Positions 48,901 through 62,400 of a stretch of DNA of 64,000 nt are shown piece by piece (positions within the stretch are counted from its first letter, which is position 1; each line of letters starts with the position of its first letter). This DNA is from Cardinalis cardinalis (Eukaryota > Chordata > Aves > Passeriformes > Cardinalidae): NCBI GenBank assembly GCA_014549065.1, contig JACDOX010000062.1:806001-870000 (forward strand), given 5' to 3'. The notes beneath the pieces are model-generated. The model was not told where the DNA came from. It saw nothing but the letters and a program-made list of their open reading frames with translations, and did not search any database. The position numbers were made by a program, and so were the translations under genes.

Positions 48901-51900
48901 CAAAACATTCCACCTTTATTTCCAAAAAGCATCCCTAGCTGGGCTCTGAAAAGCCTGACAATTAACGAAGTAGTTATGCAGCACCACCAAAGAATTCTCT
49001 GTATGTTTAGCAAGATTGTCGCCAAAAGGATCACTAGTGAAGCAAGGTCAAGCTTGAAGGAATTGAAGGCTTTCTTTTGCAAGCCTGAACTATTGTGAAT
49101 TCAGTCTCCTTCCTGTGTCCAAAGCTCAGTATCTACAAATAACAAAATCTTCCCAATTTAAGTAGCTTACTGCAAAGGGGTCAGCCTGTTCCCATGAAAT
49201 GGGTGCTCCCCAGGACGCTGGCCTCATCTTCTCTGGCAGCGATTCCGGCACAGCAACAAGGATGAAGCAAATGTCCAGCAAGGCGATTGCTGTAGCCAGC
49301 ACCACCACCAGGCTGTCGCCGTACGCTCGGCCAAGGTAGGCACCGATAGCAGGGCTGGTGACTAAACTGGCTGCAAAAGTTGCTGAAACCTGAAATAAAT
49401 AACAGCTGGTAAGATTTGCAGTGAGACAAGTCAGTGGTGTTATTACCAACATTTTGTCCTTGTCAGAATCCTAACCATTATAATCACACAGTGATTAAAA
49501 GTAACCTTTTTCCTATGCCTATGTGGGAGCAGCTGTGCATTTTAGACAATCACAATCTTTTAAGAAATATTTTCATTTTCTGATAACTGCACAGCAATGT
49601 GAGGCCCACAGCACTCTTGCATGTACTAACATAATTAGGTTTAGTTAACTGTAGATTCTGCTGATACCTCTGGGAAGCAATGAGCTAAATTTAATCTTCA
49701 TATTAGTGNAATAAGCAATGTCTGTTAGGAAAAAAAGCACATGTATAAAGGGTATATTAAATGTAATATGCTGGTGAATCCAACTCAGTAGTTGTCAGTT
49801 AATCAGCTGGCCTTGTGAAAGATACTAACTTAAAAACTGAGAGTTTTCTCAACGTATCTCAATCCCTGATGTGTACAGGCACAAAGAAACTATTTAGTTC
49901 TATATCCTTTGCCTTCAGCTCTTCCTGCTGAATGGCAATGGATTCTGTAACTTAAACACAACAAATTATTTTGCTAATCCATAATAACATGAGGCTGTCA
50001 AGGCTCCTGGGACCTGACAGGCTAACAGGAGATAACAGGGAAACAGAGGAGAGTTGTAAGAACTTCAACCAGACAAGTAACTCAGCTATGTTTGTTCTGA
50101 ACTGCAGCTCAGAAGAGCAGACACAGGCNGGGGCAGTCCAGTATCACACAATGGCAGTTCCAGAACAAAAGGCGAGACTTCTGAAANAATGATAGAGTAG
50201 TACCAGAGTGAGCAACAATTCAGGAATAACTAAAGCTCCTCAAATTACACCATTAAGACTGATAACAGCACTTAAGACAGGCATGACAGCTTTTGACAAG
50301 GCCATGTTTTGTTTCATTTAGAAGCAGAATATTCAAGAGATAGAGCCTGGATGNCAGGAACAATTAAACAGAAAAAACTGACTCTAAATTAAAATCAACT
50401 TGCCACAGAAGAAACAAAGCCACAGCTTTGAAAAGCATTACAAACTGAAGGGCCTAGTACTGAATACCATAGGAAAAGAGTCCAAACAATACATACCAAA
50501 CCATAGGCCATGCTCCTCTCATGTTCTTGGGTTATGTCTGCTACATATGCAAAAACTACAGAAAATGTTACTGCAAAAACTCCAGACACGGAGATTACAG
50601 CGAAGTACCACCTAAGAACATGATAAAAAAGATTAGAACAACTAAACAGAAACAAACAATCTATTCAAGTGCAGTTAAACAGTAAATCACCTTTGTCCAA
50701 CCNATCTTGACAATTTATTGAGATAATCTTGGACGAAGCCAGTGTCACTGTGTCTTGATAGAATTGTGTAACANAGATGTGCACCAAGAACAAGCAGCAC
50801 GATTTTGTAACATCTACAAAAANCTGTTGTGATTAAGTACTACTAAACTTAACTGGTCTATGACCCAAAGCAAATTAGGAACCTCTGTATTTTGAGAACC
50901 TGGTCATTGAAAGGCCTCCACATTAGCCATATCTGTATGCTATAGACACTAGCACTTGGCATTGGAAACCTTAATGTACACTTAGAAAACAAGCTCCTCC
51001 TGAAGAGAGATGAGCAGGCTGTGTGATCAGAGAGGAAACAGGAAAGGCTGACGGAGGTGTCTGGACTGCTGGCACTGGCCTGTGTCAGTGCAGGCTGTGC
51101 CACTGCTGCTCCACCCTCAGAACAGCATGGCTCAGGAGCAAGCCCAGGGCTCTGACTCCTGCCCTACCTGGGCAGTGTTCCAGCCAGCCACCAGGTCAGN
51201 AGGGTGCACACAGCATGAAAGCTGCTCGATTTTAGAATTTGAGAAACAAAAGTGTAAAAGNGCTGCAACATTGTACCTTACAAACGGTGACCTCATGCAC
51301 CCACATTAGGTATGGTTTTGATTTCAGTGTCACTGGCTGGTAGCTGGGTGAGAGCTGTGGCCACAATCCAGACCTACGCAGTTCACTGGACGCTGTTCTC
51401 CAGCTCTGGCAGATGTGCTGGACGTTGGGCTTACAGCACACACATCAAAATCAGCAGCTACTGCAATTCTGACCAAGGCCTTTGGCCTATGGCAGCTGCT
51501 TCAGGTTGACTGTTCCCCCAGCTTTGCAGAGAAATAATTCAAAAGCCTCAACCTCCCATGAAGCACAAAAGAACATTTTATCACAATGCTACACACACAC
51601 AAGCATTAGATAGCAACCTTGAAAAACAAGAGCCAATCTGGCCTGAAACAATTTACTAACCATGGGCTGATCTTCATTAGTGGTATTGGTGCACAGGTGA
51701 AAAATACTGTTAGCAGCAAGAAGGACTTTCGTCCCCACACATCAGAAAGGGCACCTATGAGTGGGGCACTGAGGAACGACAGTAAACCCTGATGNAACAA
51801 AACATGTGAAGTCAGAACTGAGAGCTCAGACTCGGGGTAGCTGACCACAGCACAGCCTGAGAGCAGCCCGGGCTCTGGTTCCATTCAACCCAACTGCTAC

Positions 51901-54900
51901 AGTGCAATGCACCAAAGGCAATGTGGCCAAGCATCACTGATCTTCTATCTGACGTCTGACTACATAAAACTTGAGATCTGTTATCTCAGAGCTACACAAA
52001 ATTCAAAATGCAGATGATCCGNTCATACAAGCAGTCTCATGAACTGTGCTTTGTAGTCTACTGGAGCAACAAACTCCAACTGAAAAATTATCCACTTTCA
52101 GCACCATATGCATCATTTGGGATTAAGGAACTACCTTTTTATTTGCTGAACCCAGACAGTAGATACAGACCAAGCAATACCTTACTAAAAGTAAAAAGAG
52201 GCACATTTGCACTTTCAGCAGTAATTTATTTCCATTTTATTCATGCTGTGAAAGCCATATTGAAAAACCTCTTGATTGTTTCTCTCAGTTGGCAGTTATT
52301 TCTACATTCCTCCCACCATTCACTTTAAATTGTGNTTGTGATTAACTTCTGTCAACTTACCTTTACTCCTTGAATTAGACCATTCATTAGAAATGTATGT
52401 TTTGGGAAGGTTTCNTGCAAAACCTGGAGAGGAAATATGAATACAGTCATTTACACAATATGAACTACAAATATTGCTCATGATACATCCAACTTCAGGA
52501 TGCACAGCATTTTCTTTATTTTGCATAGAATACAGAGGAAAAAACAGAAGAAAAAAGGGCAAACCACAAATAATATGACAAGTCTTTAATTTGAATGGAA
52601 GGCATTTTGAGATTTCAGTGCCTGAAACATAAATATACCATAGAGAACCTAGAAAATTATCTCTGACCAGATTCTCCAAATGCTGCTGTGTCATCTGCTG
52701 GGGACTGGGGAGAGACAGAGGAGAGATGCCACCATCCTGGAGTGGCTCTCAGTTTGGTGAGCAGAATCCAGAAATGCAGCTGTCTCAGTTTGATTTGTGT
52801 TTAGATGAGGGATTCCATTCAGTGATGAGGTGCAGTTCATAGCCCAGACACCGCTGATGGGCAACATCAGCTTTCAGAGCAGCACCAAGACTGCTTTTAA
52901 AGTGGAGCTGGCTTGGGAGATTTTTAAGCCTTCACTCCTTTCAATTTGTCATCATATATCACTCACAAATTAAATCCAAATTAAAAGCAAGCAACTACAT
53001 GAGAAAGTACCTTGATACACACACATTGGTAAGGCTGTTTCACTAATCATGGGGATGGCTTTGACTGGTGTAACAGACTGGTGTAACTGGTTACCACATT
53101 TCAAGTGTATTTTTGTCCTTACCTTTGTAATATGTCAATGTTTTATGGCATTGTGAAAGGAAAGATTATTTCATTACCACCTTACTGGTTTCAGTCAGAA
53201 ACTATTTACATGTAAGCTTGAGTGTTAGCAGACTTGCATGTAAACAGCTGTGCTACACCATTACACTGCTATAGTGAAATAAATGAGACTTCTGATACCA
53301 TCTAAAAATATAGAACTTTTCACTTGCACAACAGAGCAGCTCAGTGATATGTAATTTTTATTTCATGTAATTTAGAAGATGCTCAGTGCCTTTGCAGTTA
53401 TTGTCCCAGCTCCCATACAGTGAGAAAAAGCTCCTAAGGATGACCTACCACTAAAGTGGGAGCTGTCAGGAGTCCCCAAGCAAAAAACTCCAAGAAGATC
53501 ACGATAACGGCATGGTAGACACTGGGCGAACCTATTCCTTGAGGCTGAAATATGAGAAAAGACAGGTGATTAAAACATCTGATCATCTATTAGAGTAATG
53601 AGAAATGCATCTGAACACTATAAACAGAACAATTAACAATGAAACAGGATTCAAAACTTGGGAATAGTTACCCAACTAACAGGTATGGAATGAACATCCT
53701 TTTCTTGACCCTTTGATGCTAATGTCCTGAAGTGTCCTACTCTTACTCTGCAGCATCCTTCACTGCCATCTCAAAAATATAAACCACTTACACTGCCAGT
53801 CCAGGAAGGATGTTACAGGAAAAGAGACTCTTCTTCAGACGACTAGTTAGTTTTCCTTGAGAAATGTGCTTAAGTGTACCCATGCACACATAGAATCAAG
53901 TTTCCATGCAGTGCTCACACTCAGCTATCCCCAAGTCTCACTACCCAGCCTATCAAACAGCTCTTCTATTACTAAAAGGCACCACTGCTCCAGACTAAAC
54001 ATAGCTCTGAAACAGGAAAGAAACTAAAATAATGAACACCAGAAGCAAATCTCAGAAACAGCACTGATCACTTCCCAAATACTGAGTGCAAGCCTATCAG
54101 TTACAGTGTGCTTCAAATGCAGGAAGAGATGCAGATAAAAGATTTGACAAAAGAAACTTGAAATTCTCAGTGATTTGGTGGAATCAGGAGCAGCTTTTGA
54201 AGAGAACAAAAAGAGAATGGGTGGGAAAACCTGCTCATCTCGTAGACTCTGTAAATGCTGTCAAACAACATGCCACAGGTCAACATTTGCAAATTAAGGA
54301 TAGGGTTCACTAATTATTCTCATATGAAAGCAGTATGAATAACTCCTCAGAAATTTCATATGTGTTCTTTCAACTTAGAAGTGCTGCCTTAACATCTGCT
54401 TTGCTGCTTTTGTGCAAAGGTGAGTTACTAACAGCGTGGCCCTGATGTGATCAGACCTGGCATTTACACTGAGCACACACACAGGCTAAGGACCTCAGCT
54501 GCTTCCCAAGAAGGCTCACTGGGATTTTATCAATGTGTGTAAGTAGCTGATGGAGGAGTAAATACAAGAGCCAGACTCTTCTCAGAGATGTCAGTGACAG
54601 GACTGCAGGCACATACTGAAATACAAGAAATTATACTTGAACCTCAGAAAAGCAACCCTTCCTTGAAAAAGGCTGCTCAGTGAAGTGTGGAGTTGCCAAC
54701 CTCCAAACCCCACTAGACACAGCCCTGAGCAAACTGTTCCAGCTGACCCTGTCTGGGGTAAGAGACTGGGGCAGTTGGATTAGTGATGTTGGAGGTGCCT
54801 TCCAGCCTCAAATACTACACAATTTTAAGCTGCAGTTAGGTAATACTGGAGTCGTTCTTTTATTAGGAGATTTATGCAGTCATACCTAGCTTTTCTTTCT

Positions 54901-57900
54901 ATATTCCAATATTTCCAACATAGGAAAAAAAATCTTACTGAACAAATGTAGGAAATAAATAGAGAAAACCTCACTGCCTACTCACTCCTATTGCTAAATA
55001 AGATCATAAGATAATTTTTAATTAATCAATAAGATAATTTTCAAAAGTAACCATAACAGTCTGTAAAAGGTGAAATACAAAGCACCTCAGCACTGTGCTA
55101 TTTTTCTTTCCCAAGCCCTCTTCAGTAAATACAGACATACCATACTGATATTTCTGCTGTTTTTTCTGCCCACTCTCCCAAGGATGTAAATTAACAGTCT
55201 TTGTAGGTACAGAGAGTGGCTATAATTATCCTCTCTTCCCACAATTCCTTTCCCTTTCCACCCACAGTCCTTATTTTAGCTTTGGGTTAAAAATTTATCC
55301 AGCTCTGCACAAACTGCAATATCAATGTTAGCTGTTTGACTCAGTCTCATGAAATCAGGTTCACTCTGACAGCCCCCAGATTCCTGTCATGTTGCTGGCT
55401 GGTGACCCCCCAGGCCTGACAGACACTGAGGGAGGTGTCCCAAACCATACCAGCCTCTCAGCGTGGGGGTCAGNGCTCCCCCATTCCCAGCAAACACAAG
55501 TGACTCCTTCTGTGCCTGTGCTGCCTTTGTCCAGCTCCGAGACCACTGGCACAAAGGCAAACAGCAGCACGAGAGCAGTGGCTGCTCTGCACAGGGGAAC
55601 TGCTGCTGCCTTTGGAGGGTCAGGTGGGTCACTGCTGCCCCCTGCCATGTCACCCAGCTGTGAGCAACACCCACAGAGCTTTCCAACAAGCTGACAATAA
55701 CAAGCAGAAGTGACACTTAGATCACTATGGTGCAACTTCCCTGCTTTCCTGTTACTAGTGCTCACTTATCACAGGTACTGCTATTTGTTCTTATCTATAA
55801 AAAAAGAAGTCATTTAGTCACATTTAGATCCTTGCCTCTATAGTAATTTTTAAAGGTGGTGGCAACTATCAAGCAGCAGGGGTGCTTCTGAGGTGAGAGA
55901 GCAAGGGGAGGATAAGCAGTTACAGCACAGTACATTAAGACACATTGCAAGGATTCAGTCCACAAGGTTTCAGCGCCAGCCTGAGGCACTCAGAGCCCAC
56001 AGGTGCAGTGCAGGTGCTGGGTGCCCAGCCCTTCTGTACCCCACAAACCTGTCCCCTGTGCTTTCCTAATGGGCCAACACAGTGTAATGCAATGGCACAA
56101 GTGCAAGTGAAGCAGAAGGCCCCAGANCTCTAAAGAAAAGATGCAGAGTCTTGTGAGAACAAGCTGGAACTGAGATGTTCCAATCACAGTAACAGCAACC
56201 CTCCTCTCTCACCAGCAGCCAGAGCAGAGCACATTTGTGCCTGGCTAAACCTGCTGCACAAACAGGGCTCCAAGAATGCCTTTTCCTCTGGTCACAGAGA
56301 AGATGCCTTTAATCAAACACTTTGTTCTGTCAGTCATGCCAGTGATAAAAAGTGTACACGCCAGGCAAGCCAAGAACACACATCTGACAACAACAGAATA
56401 ACCATAAAAGCAACAAAGGTATCGTGTGTAAGACCACAGCTGCTGCTCCTCTGCTGGAAAGGAAAAAAGTACCAAATGAAGTCCTAATCTCTAGTTCATT
56501 TCATGACTGCTTCAAAAATGCATCATCGTACAAAAGATGAATACATAAAGGAAGGAAAAATTAAAATTGTTAGGGGGAAAAAAGTGTTGAAACTGAAGTT
56601 GTGGCTGCCCCACCCCTGGAAGTGCTCAGCAGCAGGCTAGAAGGGATTTTGAGCAANCTGGTCTATGGGAGGTGTCCTTGCCCATGATATGGGGCTGGAA
56701 ATAAATGATCTTTAAAGTCTCTTCCAACCCAAACCATTTATGATTCTATGAAATCACATCACTGGTGTTACTGCCTCTCCTTTGGTGAAATCTGACAACA
56801 CACACTTGAGTACAACACAGCATTACACATTCTTTCTGTGATACAGCTACTAAAGCTGCAAATAGAAAAACACAAAAATATCACCAAGCACCAACCCAAG
56901 CTCCTGCACCACCCACTGCCTTGTCAAGGAGACCCAGCAGAAACTGCAGTGGGAAGAGAGGCTTTGCAGAAACAATGGGTGGGTTTTCCTTTTTGCTTGT
57001 TTGGTAGTTTTTTTTTGTTTTCAATCAGAAACTCTTTCTGCCGGTGCCACTGCCTCATTAACCATCTGTACATTACCCATTCTGGCTCACACAATTTGTT
57101 CTGATGTCAAACAGTTCCAAAATAAACCAATCAGGCTGGAAAGTTTGCACAAGGATGCTTGATTAATTACTGGTTTGCCAGTGGGAAACACTGAAGACAC
57201 NGGGGCCATTTTCAGGTACCTGTTTCCCACAATGTCACACATCACGCTGGGTAATGAATGAAGCAGCTGAGGACACTGAAGGCCAACTTAACTTTCCAGC
57301 AAATACTAAAAAATTCCATGTACAAAGTTTCTGCTGTTGCTATAAAGAACACTCTTATATCAAACTTCATAACTTAAAAATATGTATTTAAGACAAATAT
57401 TTTCCCAAACATTTATTTGAAGGCAGAAAGTATCACAGGTGGAAGTTTTTGTTGCCTAACAATCTACACACCTTCATGTAAAGTTTATGGCTCATTTTTA
57501 CATGATTTCCAAAAATTAGATTAATACAGAAGTAATGGGAGTTGGCACTCAGTNTTTGAAACTGGTGGCACTGAATGATGTACTAAAATAATCACAGAAT
57601 GCAGTTAATTGTAACATACTTTCTCCTCTCTTGGCAAAAGGAAGTTAAAGTTGAGAGGTTAGGGACGCTTGGAAACACACTGTATCTTAATCAATGATAC
57701 TCCGTGAGAAATTATGAAGCACCATGTCCCCTGAGTAACAACATTTACTCTGCTTGTACTACTTAATCTAAAATATTTCCATTTAACATCTGTACAAGGT
57801 AATCTCATACATTTCTATCTTTAAAAACAGCAGAAATACCTGGAAAACATCCAGGAAAACACCAACAACCAATACCAGAATTAATTTTCCTTCCTAACAC

Positions 57901-59079
57901 TTCAGTAATCCAGCCAGTTGGCCACTTCGATGAACAAGCAATAGTAACTCTCGCACCTGTCTGNTCTCCATTATTGTTCCAAAAAGACAAACTGAGGGGC
58001 CATCAGCAATTTAGTCTGTCAAGATGTGCCTTTATTTGAAATAAATGCACTGTATTTAGAACAGGGCACATCGAAGCTACATAGTGTTACACAGTGGAAA
58101 AAATCCAGGAGCAATGATACATTGGAAGTAATGGCACCCATCAATATTCATTCTGTTATGGATGTGCAGAACTTGGTCTGCACAGTGAAAGGAAGAGGTG
58201 AAAGGACTATTAAAAAAAAACAAAATACAAAAAAAAAAAAAAAAACACAACAACAACAACAACAAAAAAAACAACAAAAAAAACCCCCCAAACCACCAGC
58301 CAAAAACCAACAACCAGAAAACACACCCGAACCAACTCCAAGCTCCAGCAGCCAAAACACTTGACAACTTCTTTTCTTCTTCGAATTTATGAATTTACGA
58401 GGAAGCAAAACAGTGGGAAGAACCGCAAAGTCTTTCTCCCAGGCGCCCTTTGCGGAACTGCTCAAGTGTCTGTCCCCCTCTCGGTTCTGTCTGACCACGG
58501 GCACCGCNGGGACAGCGCTCCCTGCCCCGCCCGGCAGCCCCGCACCCGCCCTGCGCTGCCCCCGCCGCTTACGGCAGCCGCGCTCGGCGAGGGTGGGCTC
58601 GGCCATGCCCCGCTCACCTCGGCCGGCCCTAACGACCCGCCGTGCCCCGGGCCCGGCGCNCGAGGCCGCACTCGCTCCCAGACCCAAAACCCGGCCCACA
58701 TGAGGAGCGAACTGCGCGTACGGGCGGAGCCAAGCAGCCCGACGCGCTCACAGGTGTTCTGGGGCAGCCGCCCCGCGGACACCGGCCCGGGCTGCCGAGC
58801 GCGGCCATCGCGGCTGCGGCGGCCGTGAGGGCACCGGGATCGACATAGGCGTCCGCCCTAGGCCCGCGGGCCCACCGACCCCCGCCGGACCGGGCCCTGC
58901 CCGTCCGGGGCCTGCCCTCGCACCGCCACGCAGCCCGGGGCCCGCCGCCGCCGCCAGCCGTCCCCCGGGCCGCCCCGCGCCCCCGGCCTCACCGTCCCGC
59001 CGTCCTTAATGATGATCTTTTTGGCCAACATGATGCTGCGGTTCACGGCGCGCTTCTTCTTCTTCCCCGCCTGGGTCAT
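45975..59079 (-). CDS. MFSD14A: Major facilitator superfamily domain protein 14A (HIAT1)
   Basis: A polytopic membrane protein of the MFS family, also called hippocampus abundant transcript 1; its substrate is not established. Exons in transcript order: 59079-58993, 53544-53449, 52423-52361, 51788-51661, 50611-50497, 49389-49171, 48878-48765, 48302-48231, 47792-47680, 47525-47428, 46916-46753, 46181-45975. They join in phase to 1476 nt, 491 aa (human 490). The N-terminus is MTQAGKKKKRAVNRSIMLAK. The MFS motif A, GALSDVWGRK, falls at about 94-103. Hydrophobic segments consistent with twelve helices are spread over the exons, for example FAVISVSGVFAVTFSVVFAY. PESLPEKMRPASWGAP lies in the central loop. 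The C-terminus ends in EAKEPLLQDTNV, with a dileucine-like EPLL. One N hits exon 3 where human has His. The segment ending exon 11 (PESSSGGSVVAQYHLQQ) is the least conserved part. Confidence 0.97.
54650..54830 (+). repeat. CR1 3'-region fragment (MFSD14A intron 1)
   Basis: AGCCCTGAGCAAACTGTTCC, AGCTGACCCTGTCTGGGG, and GGAGGTGCCTTCCAGCCTCA match the sense CR1 3' UTR wording. It lies antisense to MFSD14A. Limits are approximate. Confidence 0.75.
56590..56752 (+). repeat. CR1 3'-end fragment with terminal octamer (MFSD14A intron 1)
   Basis: GCCCCACCCCTGGAAGTGCT and TGGGAGGTGTCCTTGCCCAT, then AAAGTCTCTTCCAACCCAAA and an ATGATTCTATGA end. This is the hallmark sense 3' terminus of avian CR1. Confidence 0.9.
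58212..58300. repeat. A-rich / (CAA)n low-complexity tract
   Basis: Runs of A followed by ACAACAACAACAACAAC and further A/AC runs in MFSD14A intron 1, about 700 bases downstream of exon 1. It produces spurious Asn/Lys- and Phe-rich open frames on the two strands. Confidence 0.85.
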
Positions 59080-59430
59080 TTTACCATCGCACCCCGGGGG
59101 CGGCACCAGCGGCCCCTCCCGGCTCCCTTCGGGCCTCGGCTCCCTCCGTCCCTCCGGCGCGGCCACCGCCACCCCTCACGCGCCCGCCGCCATCTTGCGC
59201 AGCCCCACCGCGCGCGCAGCCGGCGCTGCGCATCACGCGATCGCNNNNNNNNNNNNNNNNNNNNTGGGAAGTGCGGGCCGAGCCGGGACAGCGGCGCCGC
59301 CGGGCAGTCCCCGCAGCCTCCGCGCTCGGCACCCCCAGCCTGACAACGCCACGGGCTAAAGCACTGAGCGCGGCCCCGCGGCAGCCTCAGGTTCTCAGTC
59401 GGTACCCCCAGGCATCACCCGTCCCTCCCG
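58450..59430. promoter_or_regulatory. CpG-island promoter of MFSD14A
   Basis: A dense GC/CpG block around exon 1 of MFSD14A. A YY1-type motif on the minus strand (GCCGCCATCTTGC, 59186-59198) lies about 107 bases upstream of the start codon, suggesting transcription starts nearby. The island continues past a 20-N gap, so part of the promoter is unknown. Confidence 0.8.
59245..59264. other. Assembly gap (20 Ns)
   Basis: A run of exactly 20 Ns in the CpG island upstream of MFSD14A. The fixed length suggests a placeholder gap rather than a measured distance. Confidence 0.95.
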
Positions 59431-59439
59431 AATCGAANC

Positions 59440-62400
59440 ACCCGCCCTGCTTCCTCCCTCCTGGAGCTGCTNAGGCGCCCGGGAGAAAGGACCAAANGAA
59501 GGCAGTTAGTACGGGATATANCTGCCATTTCTAGAGCCAGAGTACACAAACAGATACAATCCGCCCTAATGATCCAGCCTGGAGACAGATATTCTTCTTT
59601 CTTACTATCAAGCTTTAAACTTCGCTTAGAAAGCTCTAACACCCTCAAAGAGGCAGGTCATCCCAGGTTCTGATTCACCACAGCGCCTGNAAGTAACAAG
59701 ATAACAAGGATCAGCTTCCCCATAGCAGCATGCCGATTAGCGGAGAAAATCTTTTAGAAACACGTTGCTGGCATTATTGGGTCCTCTGTGGCTTATAAAT
59801 TCATCCGCTGTTGATGACTGGCATCACTAAGGAGCAACAACTGTCCATGCTATACCATTACATTCATGATACAGACACAAGTCTCCATGGCTGTATCCAT
59901 GTATCAGTCTGTTCTCTATGTTCCTACTCCTCCGTCTTTCAGCCCTCTTGCTGCTTATCTCCATCTCTCCAGCTCCTCTGACATCCCCGTNTTCCCCAAA
60001 ACGTCAGCTGCACAGGAACAGCTTTTCGTCCCTACCAACAGTGGAACTTATCCCTGAGGTACAGAGCGGCACCGCAGCTCCCGCCACGTTACCAAACGGG
60101 TGTCAATCACTCACCGCTTAAGATCGTGCGGGCTTAAGTTAAACCCTTAGCCTTAAGACCAAGCACCTCTTATCTCATCATAATGCACCTTTTAAGGAAT
60201 TTAGGACTTGCCGATGCACAGCCCTACTCAGACCAATGGATCTAGACAGAGACAAGCCGGCTCCAGCTCATGAAACCAAGANTGCGTCTAGCAGGTCTGG
60301 GATGTTTGCTAGTATCAGTCATTTGTTACAAGTATCCGGGTGCCACATGAAGCATTTGACAATTCTGTCCCACTTCTACTTGAAAAGGAGAGGGGTCTGA
60401 AGATGCTGGCATAGTTTCAAGTCTATTCCTCAGAGGGCTGTTAGATTTTGGTAGGAAAGTCACACACTGGCATGTAGGTGACATGTAAGGGATTCACGGA
60501 AAAAGTCAACACAACTACAACATCAGCAAAGTCATTTGGTAACTAGGCTGACAAGATGGTTTTCTATCCACATCTTCATATTAGACCAACACCTGTTATT
60601 GATGTCATTATCTCAAAATGCATTGAAGTATCAAGCATGCTCATGTAGACAGGGCAGATGATTCAAATAATGAGAATGTAGAATAAACTCAAATAATGAG
60701 AATGTAGAATAAACTTGTTGTTGCTGTCATGAAATTCAGCCAGCTACATATTTTCAAATATTAAACTCCACTCACCTACACAAGTCCCGACATAATCTGC
60801 TCTAACATTATTTAATTTATATATTAACNTAACATTAACCTTCATATTTAACATTATTTAACACAGACTCTTGAGGAAGAGAAACAAGAATAGTCTGTAA
60901 CATCTAAACACCCACAGTGTTCAACCCTCTCTACTAAGTAAATACTACTATCTGCTAGCCATAGAAGACATCACCATCATTTTGGAAGAGAGATGAAGAA
61001 GGACAGAGTACTTATCTCCTTAGGGGTATTCCAAGNCACCATGGTTTCACTAGTTTCAGGTAAGATTCCTCAGGGAGTGCCTTTACACCAAGCTTGAAGA
61101 ACAATGTCCCTAGATAAGGAATCATTAATTTGTAACCTGATAGTATAAAACTTTCAGTTTAAATNATGTTGCATGTTAACATTCAGAGCAGGGCAAAATT
61201 GACAAAAGAAACTGATAGAAATGAGGTGTCCTGAAAACTGCTGGTGAAATGACCCAGTTTTATTATATGAATCTGCAGAATGGGCAGAGAAACATGTTAC
61301 CCATCATCTATAGAAACTGCTTGTGAACTCTGTTCAGGTCTTTGATATATTGTAAATTACAGCTATTCATGGCTCTTACAGTGTTACAGAGTTTTACAGC
61401 CAGACCCCACACTGTAACTTGGTACTGATACTCAGGTGCTTCCTACCACCCCTGGTTCAGGGCACATCTGGGGTTTCAGACCTGAAAGAGCATCACAAGA
61501 ACACTGCAAGTCATGACACACTGGTCAAAAAGAAGCACATGCATAAGGCAAGTCTCTCCTTTTAACAAAGCTCTCAAACAGTTTTTAATCATATTCTTAA
61601 TAAAGCCAATGCTTAATTTCAACCACTTTATTACTATCGTGGCATTATCTACTCATATAGAAGAAAAAAAACATACAGTATTTTACCTCAACATGGATTA
61701 AAAGAAGGACTGTGTGANGTCACGTAAGATGCATTCCAGTGCTTAGCAGTGTTAGACCAAAAAAAAAAAACCTTTTCCAAATTGCCTGGAAACACCAGAT
61801 ATTAGAACTGTATTCAGTATAATCATACACAAATATCAACATATAAAAAACTAAGACTACCTTAAAAATTTTGCTACAATGTTTGAAAAATATATTTGGG
61901 TTAATATATTGACAACAAGGACAAAGTTTNAAAAATCTAAAAAAATCATGGCAGCAAATACAAACATATGCTTAGCATATAAGCAATTCTTACTGAGCTA
62001 TNAATCACTAATGAAATGAATATGGCTAATTACAGTCAGAATGATGATGGGAGATTGCAGACAAGTTAATGTGCCACGTCTACTCTTGGATGCAAATGTN
62101 CAGCAGACATTCAAGAGCAAGAACAAGCACTGAATGGCAATCAGGACACTATTTTTTCTTCTAGAAAGAGTTATAAATTCAGCTGAGAAATACTTACAAA
62201 AAGCTAAGAATTCAACTGAACAGAACTTTTTACAGTAACTGAAGCAGAAGATATGATCTAATCAATTCCACACATTTTGTTGCATTTTGCCCAAAATTTT
62301 CTTTCTAAAATGTCTTAATTCTATATACCTAAAAACATACAATGAGCTTACCNGGAAAGAACAGTACTCTCTTCCTCTGGAAATTAATCAGCATTAAAAA

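Noticed and set aside
58148..58828. Open frames of 155-183 aa near the MFSD14A promoter
   Set aside because: They arise from the A/CAA-rich tract (Phe/Cys- or Lys/Asn-rich) and from CpG-island composition; no homology was recognised.
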